A DNA stretch of 6,362 nt. It comes from Gammaproteobacteria bacterium. Its GTDB lineage: Bacteria > Pseudomonadota > Gammaproteobacteria > Coxiellales > Coxiellaceae. Positions 1 to 5,074 of this stretch are shown here, piece by piece (position 1 is the first letter of the stretch; every line of letters starts with the position of its first letter). The DNA is taken from the NCBI GenBank assembly GCA_021774015.1, contig JAJFJO010000161.1, forward strand, positions 1 through 6,362. Direction: 5' to 3'. Position numbers and translations under genes: made by a program. The notes under the pieces are model-generated. The model did not search any database, was not told the origin of the DNA, and saw only the letters and a list, made by a program, of their open reading frames with translations.

Positions 1-315
1 ATGTGGCACTGCCGGCACCCACTCTAAGGCTTGTAATTCAGGGTGTGCCAACAAGATAGGGCCAACAAATAAAGAAAACTCATCTTTAGTTACTTCATTG
101 GATGCCAGAAAAAATGATTTGATCGATTTCGCTGCCTGAATATCAAGTTTCAACTTTTCAGTTAACCAATTAATTTCTCGCACAGCTTGGAATCGTATAC
201 TCTCTGCACGCCTTGCCCTTTCAACTGAGCACAACTGCCAAAAAGCAAGGTAAGATATCATTATGCCTACTATGAAAACCAGCCAAATCAACCAATATCG
301 TCGCATCCTGCTCAA
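1..315 (-). CDS. CHASE-domain membrane sensor protein, N-terminal fragment
   Basis: The reading frame is open from its start to the window edge, so only about 105 N-terminal residues are present. Residues 5-28 form a hydrophobic, Trp-rich membrane segment (YWLIWLVFIVGIMISYLAFW) after an Arg-rich start. A probable periplasmic stretch follows, containing FFLASNEVTKDEF and ending in PELQALEWVPAVPH. The ALEWVP signature after an 'HPEL' helix is typical of CHASE domains, extracellular ligand-sensing modules. In bacteria these are usually joined to a histidine kinase or a GGDEF/EAL cyclic-di-GMP domain; the output domain lies outside the window, so which applies cannot be said. Start choice: the TTG at 315 has AGGAAA five bases upstream. 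The ATG at 306 (giving MRRYWL) has only a weak GAG and is the alternative. It lies 60 bases downstream of the ornithine cyclodeaminase-family gene on the same strand. Confidence 0.8.
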   Translation of the reverse strand, partial: MSRMRRYWLIWLVFIVGIMISYLAFWQLCSVERARRAESIRFQAVREINWLTEKLKLDIQAAKSIKSFFLASNEVTKDEFSLFVGPILLAHPELQALEWVPAVPH

Positions 316-320
316 CGTAT

Positions 321-326
321 TTTCCT
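321..326 (-). promoter_or_regulatory. Shine-Dalgarno AGGAAA of the CHASE-domain gene
   Basis: AGGAAA on the minus strand lies 5 bases before a TTG at 315 but 14 bases before the ATG at 306. This favours the TTG start. The in-frame stop TAG just upstream rules out an earlier start. Confidence 0.45.
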
Positions 327-375
327 ATTTTAAGTACAAAAACCACACCATCATAACTTTTTGGCATAAAAAATT

Positions 376-1386
376 CTATATCAACACTCCAAACAAATCC
401 TTGGGATTGTCAATGTCTGGAATCATATGAACATACTCACCAGCTTTAAGCAATTGAGTTTGTTGATACACATATTTTAAAATAGAATAATCTTCCAAGG
501 CAAAACCCACCGAATCAAACAAAGTTACCTCAGTATTGCTCTCACGACCTGACTTATTACCAACCACCAATTCCCATAACTCCGCATGCACGGCAGAAGG
601 ATCAATATGCTGTATCTCCCCCTCTACTTGTGTCTGCTCCATATACTCAATGACAATCTTAGCACGATGTAAAATGTCTGGATCCAACTCTGTTTTACCC
701 GCACAATCACCGCCAATTCCGTTAATATGAACCCCCTCCTTGATCATGTCATTTTGTAGTATTTGCGCTTGCTGTTTATCAGCTGTTGCTGTGGTGATAA
801 TATCCGCTCCTTCAACTGCTTCAGCGGCATTACTACACCGAATTAATTTCACATTAAAAGAAGTGAGATTTTTTTCAAATTTATCCATTGCTTTCACATC
901 AATATCAAAGTAGCGAAAATTTTTAATCCCCAAACTCATGCGATGAGCCAACACCTGAAACTCCGATTGAGAACCCGTTCCAATAATCGCCATCGTATGT
1001 GAGTCTTTGCGCGCTAAATATTGGGATACCAATGCTGACACAGCTGCAGTTCGAATAGCAGTTAACAGTGTCATTTCACTTATCATTAATGGGTAACCCG
1101 TAGCAACATCAGCAAACAAACCCATAGCAACAACTGTTTGCAAATTATCTGCTGGGTTTTTGGGGTGGCCATTCACATACTTTACTGCATAATACTCATC
1201 ATCCGCTGAAGGCATCAATTCCATCACCCCATGCGGATAATGCATCACATGACGCGGCATTTTTTTGAATTCATCCCAACGAGAAAAATCACTTTTCAAC
1301 TGATTCATCACATCGAGTATAAAATCCTCAATGCCAATGGTGTTGATGAGTTTTTTTAGCGTATCGATGGTGATTAAATTAAGCAT
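376..1386 (-). CDS. Ornithine cyclodeaminase / mu-crystallin family protein
   Basis: This 336-residue protein has the full length of the family. Ornithine cyclodeaminase converts L-ornithine to L-proline and ammonia using tightly bound NAD+ in the cytoplasm. Visible family features are K69 in VKYVNGHPKNP, the block TLLTAIRTAAVSAL with R112, the Rossmann loop AIIGTGSQSEF (133-143), and GIGGDCAGKTELD with D227. R45, E56, K69, R112 and D227 sit at or next to the positions I recall for substrate-binding and catalytic residues of Pseudomonas putida ornithine cyclodeaminase (Asp228 there). The GGDC-GKTE block in particular points to a true ornithine cyclodeaminase rather than an alanine dehydrogenase, ketimine reductase or SbnB-type member; this remains an inference from motifs. 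Start ATG at 1386 has AAGG seven bases upstream. It follows hemF by 48 bases on the same strand, so it may be co-transcribed; I saw no convincing promoter or terminator in that gap. Confidence 0.9.
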   Translation of the reverse strand: MLNLITIDTLKKLINTIGIEDFILDVMNQLKSDFSRWDEFKKMPRHVMHYPHGVMELMPSADDEYYAVKYVNGHPKNPADNLQTVVAMGLFADVATGYPLMISEMTLLTAIRTAAVSALVSQYLARKDSHTMAIIGTGSQSEFQVLAHRMSLGIKNFRYFDIDVKAMDKFEKNLTSFNVKLIRCSNAAEAVEGADIITTATADKQQAQILQNDMIKEGVHINGIGGDCAGKTELDPDILHRAKIVIEYMEQTQVEGEIQHIDPSAVHAELWELVVGNKSGRESNTEVTLFDSVGFALEDYSILKYVYQQTQLLKAGEYVHMIPDIDNPKDLFGVLI

Positions 1387-1434
1387 AGAGGTGCCTTATA
1401 CAGTAAAGATTGTCGAAACACACTTTAAAATATA

Positions 1435-2355
1435 CTACACCCAATCGCGCGGGACCAGATAATAATCGTAAAGCTTGGCCTCTTCTGTGCCCTCTTCAGG
1501 TTGCCAGTTATAGCGCCAGTTCACGACGGGAGGCAATGACATCAAAATAGATTCCGTACGGCCACCACTTTGCAAACCAAATAAAGTTCCGCGATCAAAC
1601 ACCAAATTAAACTCTACATAACGGCCGCGACGATAACACTGAAAATCTCTTTCACGTTGCTCATAAGGAATATTTTTTCGTTTTTGCACGATCGGCAAAT
1701 AAGCATCTAAAAAGCTATCACCCACGTTTTGCAAAAATGCAAAGCATTGCTCCATGCTCAGTTCATTTAAATCATCAAAGAAAATACCGCCAATACCACG
1801 AGGTTCATCACGATGTTTTAAATAAAAATAATCATCCGCCCATTGTTTGAAACGCGGATAAAAACGGCTATCCACTGCATCACAGGCAGTTTTTGCAGCT
1901 TGATGCCAATGCTTACAGTCTTCATCAAAACCATAGTACGGCGTTAAATCATAACCGCCTCCAAACCACCAAATAGGATCCTCACCCTCTTTTTCAGCAC
2001 AAAAGAAGCGAACATTTAAATGCGTAGTTGGAACATAAGGATTTTTAGGGTGTAAAACCAAAGACACACCTACTGCCTGAAAAGAACGGCCCACTAATTC
2101 TGGGCGGCTCGCCGTTGCAGCAGGGGGCAAACTGTCGCCGCGAATATGAGAAAAATTAACGCCGCCTTGCTCGAATACACGTCCATTTTTCATCACACAG
2201 CTGCGACCACCGCCACCATTAGCATACTCCCAATGATCTTGCTGGAAACGTGAAAGACCATCTTCCGCCTCTAATGCAGCGCATAAACGATCTTGTAAAT
2301 GATATAAGTATTTTCTAATTTCCACTATCGATACACGGGTAGCAGCATCATTCAT
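1435..2355 (-). CDS. hemF: Oxygen-dependent coproporphyrinogen III oxidase HemF
   Basis: HemF catalyses the aerobic oxidative decarboxylation of coproporphyrinogen III to protoporphyrinogen IX, a late step of heme synthesis, in the cytoplasm as a homodimer. At 306 residues it is full length (E. coli about 299). The family signature lies at residues 168-195, ending in HRDEPRGIGGIFFDDL. The other conserved block is YVEFNLVFDRGTLFGLQSGG (246-265). H102, H112, H151 and H181 correspond, with a constant offset of six, to the conserved histidines of E. coli HemF proposed to bind metal or substrate. The start codon is one base after the stop of the upstream oxygenase gene, and AAGGAA lies seven bases before it inside that gene's end. 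The two are therefore translated from one message and probably coupled. Nothing looks broken or missing. Confidence 0.98.
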   Translation of the reverse strand: MNDAATRVSIVEIRKYLYHLQDRLCAALEAEDGLSRFQQDHWEYANGGGGRSCVMKNGRVFEQGGVNFSHIRGDSLPPAATASRPELVGRSFQAVGVSLVLHPKNPYVPTTHLNVRFFCAEKEGEDPIWWFGGGYDLTPYYGFDEDCKHWHQAAKTACDAVDSRFYPRFKQWADDYFYLKHRDEPRGIGGIFFDDLNELSMEQCFAFLQNVGDSFLDAYLPIVQKRKNIPYEQRERDFQCYRRGRYVEFNLVFDRGTLFGLQSGGRTESILMSLPPVVNWRYNWQPEEGTEEAKLYDYYLVPRDWV

Positions 2356-2356
2356 G

Positions 2357-3205
2357 TTAGGCTTCCTTAACCAAACCTAATTCTTTATAACGCTCCCAAC
2401 GATAACTTTTAGCGGTATGACGCTCGGATAAAATCACTTCATCACGCGGGTGCAAAAACAATGGCATAGATAGGCGTGGCTCGCGAGCTGCATCACCTTC
2501 TGGATTAACAACACGATGAGTGGTTGAAGGATAATAACCTTGCGTACATTCTTGTAACATATCACCCGCATTAATTACAATCCAACCATTTTCACGCGGC
2601 ACATCTAACCAAATACCTTCTTTATTTTTTACTTGCAAGCCCGCGGTTGTTGCTGAAGGCAGTACCGTTAACAAATCGATGTCCTCATGCGCAGCTGCAC
2701 GTATTGCTTTTGGATTTTCATCACCTTTGAGCCCGGGATAAAATAACAAACGAAATAATGATAGCTTACTATCTTCAATCATTTTGCTTAATGGTATTGA
2801 AAGGTGTGTGCTAATTTCTGTTGGAATATTATCTTCTAGCCACTGTAAAAGTGTTGCACCTAAATTTTCTAATTTATTATATAAATTTTGTGTTGCTGCC
2901 TTTAAATGCTCTGGGCATCGACCCCAAGTATAGTAATGATAAAACTCTTTAAGATCCTTAATGTCATTACCTTTTGCTGTTTCTGATAAGTCAAAAGACA
3001 CATAACCGTCGTGCTTATCCTTGTCCAACTCAAACTGGTGTTTTTCATCTGAATTAAAAAACTCAAACCATTGCCGATATACGGCGTCTAGCTCTTCAGT
3101 CGCAATGGGGTGGTTCGCGATCACAGCAAAGCCAATCTCATGGAGAGCAGCAGCAAAATCAGCAGAAGACGAATGAGATTGATAATCAATAACTTGAATT
3201 TCCAT
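2357..3205 (-). CDS. 2-oxoglutarate/Fe(II)-dependent dioxygenase, isopenicillin N synthase family
   Basis: A 282-residue non-heme iron oxygenase of the plant-type/IPNS fold. Numbered from the ATG at 3205, the iron triad is H173-E-D175 (AAHEDIDLLTVLP) and H230 (STTHRVVNP). R244-L-S246 (EPRLSMPLF) is the RxS pair that holds 2-oxoglutarate. The N-terminal DIOX_N-like region (GFAVIANHPI) and the GDMLQECTQGYYPSTTHRV block are typical. The substrate is not deducible; the family includes ethylene-forming, antibiotic-tailoring and nucleobase or hormone oxidising enzymes. The frame could begin at a GTG (3211), but that codon overlaps the Shine-Dalgarno AAGAGG; the ATG at 3205 is correctly spaced. It is the first gene of an operon with hemF, one base apart. 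Both enzymes need molecular oxygen and iron or heme-related chemistry, but a functional tie is only inferred. Confidence 0.93.
   Translation of the reverse strand: MEIQVIDYQSHSSSADFAAALHEIGFAVIANHPIATEELDAVYRQWFEFFNSDEKHQFELDKDKHDGYVSFDLSETAKGNDIKDLKEFYHYYTWGRCPEHLKAATQNLYNKLENLGATLLQWLEDNIPTEISTHLSIPLSKMIEDSKLSLFRLLFYPGLKGDENPKAIRAAAHEDIDLLTVLPSATTAGLQVKNKEGIWLDVPRENGWIVINAGDMLQECTQGYYPSTTHRVVNPEGDAAREPRLSMPLFLHPRDEVILSERHTAKSYRWERYKELGLVKEA
2363..2368 (-). promoter_or_regulatory. hemF ribosome binding site inside the upstream gene
   Basis: AAGGAA lies 7 bases before the hemF ATG and within the last codons of the oxygenase gene. The layout SD - TAA - one base - ATG is typical of translational coupling. 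Confidence 0.75.
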
Positions 3206-3210
3206 AGACA

Positions 3211-3216
3211 CCTCTT
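3211..3216 (-). promoter_or_regulatory. Shine-Dalgarno deciding the oxygenase start
   Basis: AAGAGG on the minus strand is 5 bases before the ATG at 3205. The alternative GTG at 3211 falls inside this site and cannot use it, so the ATG is preferred. Confidence 0.7.
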
Positions 3217-3234
3217 ATCGTTGAAATCGAAGGC

Positions 3235-3263
3235 ATTCTACAATGATTTCCAGAAATCACCAA
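3235..3263 (-). promoter_or_regulatory. Sigma-70 type promoter of the oxygenase-hemF operon
   Basis: On the minus strand a -35 element TTGGTG (3263-3258) and a -10 element TAGAAT (3240-3235) are separated by exactly 17 bases. The predicted transcript start near 3228 leaves a leader of about 23 bases to the ATG at 3205, ending in the AAGAGG site. This is the best sigma-70-like match I found in the window. The promoter lies in the short gap after the first LuxR gene, which is read in the same direction. Confidence 0.6.
3244..3259. repeat. 16-bp inverted repeat in the operon promoter, candidate operator
   Basis: TGATTTC-CA-GAAATCA has two perfect 7-bp arms around a 2-bp centre. It fills the spacer of the predicted promoter and overlaps the end of its -35 element. 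A dimeric repressor bound here would block RNA polymerase. As an RNA hairpin it would be too tight and has no following U-run, and it lies upstream of the predicted transcript start, so a DNA-binding role is more likely. Confidence 0.5.
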
Positions 3264-3287
3264 CAAAAAAAGCATAGGCAGGCAAAC

Positions 3288-4058
3288 TTAAACCTGAAAG
3301 CTTGACCCTGAACCCAAAAACAACGCAGAATGCGTGGCAAAATCAAATTTCTTCCTAGCACGATCCAGGTGCACCTCAATGGTTCTATGCGAAAGCTCCA
3401 GCTTCTTACCAATTCCCTTAGATGATAATCCACATAAATTAAGATATACGCACTCAGCCTCTCTAGCCGTTAAATAGCTGAAATCAGAATCAAAGTAGTA
3501 TCGAGAAATATTCGTCTCCCTCATAAACTCTTCAACTTTATCTTGCTGGCCATTTTTCTCCAACATCACATCCGGCACAACAAAGGCGCAGCAAGATAAG
3601 TCTTGCAACATCGATGAAGCCTGCTCTCTAAAATAAAAACAAAATCGCTGCAATAGCTTATTATCTACATTATATATGCCGCAATCAGACCCCGCAAAAT
3701 CATAACATTCATAGAAGTGTTCATATTCATGAATAAACGTAATCCCTTCATGAATAAACATGGAAGATAGCAGTTTGCGTATTTCATATTCTGGTGCAGT
3801 ATCTATTATTGCATTCTCTATTTTCCACACTATAGTTCTCTTATGTAACCTAGGCTCACAACCATCTATCCAAGCATGTTTATACCAACCTTCTGTATAC
3901 AGCAGATCCAATACGTCAGGGCAGCTGGACAACATAATCCGCTTGCCATTTTTATATATCCTAAGCAATCTAAAATAACTCACTGGAAGACATTTAAATA
4001 AAGGGGCGCAAAGCCTATTAACTTCACTTGCATTATCTTTAAAGCATGCAATATCCAT
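3288..4058 (-). CDS. LuxR-family transcriptional regulator with unassigned, Cys-rich sensor region
   Basis: A 256-residue protein. Its C-terminal LuxR/GerE helix-turn-helix covers roughly residues 194-246: YLTAREAECVYL, then LSSKGIGKKLELS, then the recognition helix HRTIEVHLDRARKKF. The N-terminal 190 residues resemble no domain I can name with certainty. They start with a helix and a CLPVSYFRLLRIYKNG strand region, as in LuxR proteins with a PAS/GAF-like or autoinducer-binding-like sensor common in Legionellales. The canonical acyl-homoserine-lactone residues are not evident. There are 12 cysteines, unusually many for a cytoplasmic regulator. An upstream GTG (4088) would add ten residues, but AAGGA sits five bases before the ATG at 4058, which I chose. 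The gene is followed by the oxygenase-hemF promoter and preceded by a 16-bp inverted repeat. No luxI-like synthase is nearby, so it is an orphan regulator here. Confidence 0.88.
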   Translation of the reverse strand: MDIACFKDNASEVNRLCAPLFKCLPVSYFRLLRIYKNGKRIMLSSCPDVLDLLYTEGWYKHAWIDGCEPRLHKRTIVWKIENAIIDTAPEYEIRKLLSSMFIHEGITFIHEYEHFYECYDFAGSDCGIYNVDNKLLQRFCFYFREQASSMLQDLSCCAFVVPDVMLEKNGQQDKVEEFMRETNISRYYFDSDFSYLTAREAECVYLNLCGLSSKGIGKKLELSHRTIEVHLDRARKKFDFATHSALFLGSGSSFQV

Positions 4059-4061
4059 ACG

Positions 4062-4068
4062 TTTCCTT
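4062..4068 (-). promoter_or_regulatory. Shine-Dalgarno deciding the first LuxR start
   Basis: AAGGAAA on the minus strand ends close to the ATG at 4058, with 5 bases between AAGGA and the start. The upstream in-frame GTG at 4088 lacks a comparable site. Confidence 0.7.
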
Positions 4069-4130
4069 AACACCAACCGCAGATACACAGTAAAAATACA
4101 CGATTCTACTATTTTTAGATACCCCGTCTA

Positions 4131-4146
4131 TAAGTAAAATTACTTA
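4131..4146. repeat. 16-bp inverted repeat upstream of the first LuxR gene
   Basis: TAAGTAA-AA-TTACTTA has perfect 7-bp arms and a 2-bp centre, the same 7-2-7 geometry as the repeat in the oxygenase-hemF promoter but with different bases. It lies 73 bases before the LuxR ATG. A TTGACT just upstream of it on the minus strand (4153-4148) could be a -35 element, but no -10 at the right distance is clear. It is a candidate autoregulatory operator. Confidence 0.4.
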
Positions 4147-4188
4147 GTCAAAACAGGAAAATCTAAAAGCTACCACTTTCCAATGATT

Positions 4189-4247
4189 CACCTCTTAATG
4201 ATAGGTAATATTTATCACAATGGTCGCATTAATCTACAAAAGAGGTG
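4189..4247. repeat. Long-spaced inverted repeat CACCTCTT / AAGAGGTG with inner palindrome
   Basis: Perfect 8-bp arms lie at 4189-4196 and 4240-4247. Inside them, TTAATG (4195-4200) faces CATTAA (4228-4233). The interval 4199-4217 is an imperfect 19-base palindrome, TGATA...TATCA, whose only defects are two G:T pairs and an unpaired centre. The block lies in the spacer between the glycine-zipper gene and the first LuxR gene. It could fold as RNA in a read-through message or be a set of protein sites. Confidence 0.3.
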
Positions 4248-4274
4248 CATGCGGCACAGCAATCATTTTGCACC
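4244..4274 (-). terminator. Weak possible terminator after the glycine-zipper gene
   Basis: On the minus strand GGTGCA and TGCACC form a 6-bp stem, extended by an inner TGC/GCA pair, and are followed by TCTTTTGT. The loop is long and the U-run is interrupted, so termination would be partial. It begins 47 bases past the stop codon. Confidence 0.25.
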
Positions 4275-4320
4275 ACACACACGCTTCTGCCATTTTTTAA
4301 ATACAAGGGCTCTCACCTGA

Positions 4321-4653
4321 TTACGCCGATTTCTTTAGCTCGGCATAACATTGACTCGATGCCTCATCACTCGCCTTCCCTTTTCGACTTTCACGACCAA
4401 ACAAACCTGCGTCAGAAAAAGAAGAAAATTCGGAACGCTCCATTTTTCTTTTTAAAGATTTATCAACAGAATGAAAAACCTTCTTCCCAAAATACAGCCC
4501 CGTTGCGAAACCTGCCGATCCACCGGCAACCGAACCAAATACAGGAATTATACTACCCAACCCAATTCCTGCTCCAGTAAATGCAGCGATGGTTGTAACG
4601 GCTGCAGCGCCTGCAGCAGATTTTCTAATAGCAGTTTTTACTTCTTTCTTCAT
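4321..4653 (-). CDS. Small glycine-zipper membrane protein, function unknown
   Basis: A 110-residue protein that I cannot assign to a named family. After a basic start (MKKEVKTAIRK), residues 13-56 are Ala/Gly-rich and hydrophobic and are broken by P37, which suggests two membrane helices in a hairpin. The second helix carries glycines at 40, 44, 48, 52 and 56, a perfect run of four GxxxG steps, which is the hallmark of a glycine zipper. G27, G29, G31 and G33 add to the first helix. The rest (57-110) is polar and basic, with a Ser-rich stretch (SEFSSFSDAG), and is probably cytoplasmic. Such helices pack tightly and can oligomerise; relatives include membrane stress proteins, bacteriocin-like peptides and pore formers, but none can be chosen here. 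The ATG at 4653 has GAGGAGA five bases upstream; an in-frame ATG at 4674 has no site and was rejected. It lies between two LuxR-type regulators and is divergent from the second. Confidence 0.75.
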   Translation of the reverse strand: MKKEVKTAIRKSAAGAAAVTTIAAFTGAGIGLGSIIPVFGSVAGGSAGFATGLYFGKKVFHSVDKSLKRKMERSEFSSFSDAGLFGRESRKGKASDEASSQCYAELKKSA

Positions 4654-4658
4654 GATAT

Positions 4659-4665
4659 TCTCCTC
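4659..4665 (-). promoter_or_regulatory. Strong Shine-Dalgarno deciding the glycine-zipper start
   Basis: GAGGAGA on the minus strand is 5 bases before the ATG at 4653. It is close to the ideal sequence and shows that this small gene is meant to be translated. It also overlaps the region that the longer start at 4674 would encode. Confidence 0.75.
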
Positions 4666-5060
4666 ATGTTTCAAGTAATGAACCGCCTTACAGCTTCTAG
4701 TATTTAGTCACTGAAGACAATTTCATTGTGCAATACAAAAACAAAGTTGAAATCCGGATTAACTACGTACGGAATTTTCCTTATACCATGCATCCTGCAT
4801 ACTCAAAAAAATAAGGCATAACTCCTCCACAAACTGAAACAGGAAACAATAAAATATTCGCCTAACGCACTGATTCAACATTTATTTTCCATAAATCTTA
4901 AACACACAAACCAAGTGCTTTTATACCACCAAAAAAGCATGAAGCATCAACTCCTTACAAAACTCTACGTAGTTTCCCTGATATACTTTATGCCAATAAT
5001 ATTCTAGGCTGAAAATGTGGCTAGATAGCAGGTATCCCTATGAGCCAATAATGTTTGTGT

Positions 5061-5065
5061 GGAGG
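5061..5065 (+). promoter_or_regulatory. Shine-Dalgarno deciding the second LuxR start
   Basis: GGAGG is 9 bases before the ATG at 5075. The two earlier in-frame ATGs (5015 and 5051) lack a site, and the 5051 one would place GGAGG inside the coding region. Confidence 0.65.
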
Positions 5066-5074
5066 CGTATTATC

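Larger units (their letters stand above)
4654..5074. other. Divergent AT-rich intergenic region, 421 bases
   Basis: This spacer must hold the promoters of the glycine-zipper gene (leftward) and the second LuxR gene (rightward), but no full sigma-70 promoter stands out. It holds a possible rightward -10 TATACT at 4982-4987 with a poor -35; a perfect 10-bp palindrome AATCCGGATT (4751-4760) flanked by AGTT and AACT; GGAATTTTCC (4771-4780); two TACGTA hexamers (4764-4769 and in the CTACGTAG near 4965-4973); and TGCTTTT/AAAAGCA arms (4916-4922 and 4933-4939). A half-site AAGTAA (4673-4678) matches one arm of the repeat before the first LuxR gene. I found no convincing gene in it. Confidence 0.5.

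Noticed and set aside
536..730. Plus-strand frame of 64 codons inside the ornithine cyclodeaminase-family gene
   Set aside because: It is a shadow of a strongly conserved enzyme on the other strand, and its translation has no recognisable pattern.
1387..1434. Promoter for the ornithine cyclodeaminase-family gene
   Set aside because: A TATAAG hexamer exists on the minus strand, but no -35 lies at 16-18 bases and it would overlap the ribosome site. Read-through from hemF is simpler.
3264..3290. Possible terminator of the first LuxR gene (T-run CTTTTTTTG)
   Set aside because: A run of seven T follows the stop on the minus strand, but only a 4-5 bp stem with a long loop (CAGG...CCTG) precedes it, and part of that is coding. 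Too weak to call.
3760..3978. Plus-strand frame of 72 codons inside the first LuxR gene
   Set aside because: It is antisense to the sensor region of a full-length regulator, with no ribosome site or protein features.
4254..4284. CA-rich stretch as a microsatellite
   Set aside because: The ACCACACACACGC tract is short and interrupted, with no sign of repeat expansion.
4245..4580. Plus-strand open frame of 111 codons opposite the glycine-zipper gene
   Set aside because: It begins at a GTG that abuts its only ribosome-like site, its composition is irregular (runs of Lys, Phe, Pro, Gln), and the opposite strand has a far better start and protein pattern.
4471..4707. Plus-strand open frame rich in Cys and Ser
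   Set aside because: It is antisense to the Ala/Gly-rich helix codons of the glycine-zipper gene, which explains the Cys/Ser content. No ribosome site was seen.
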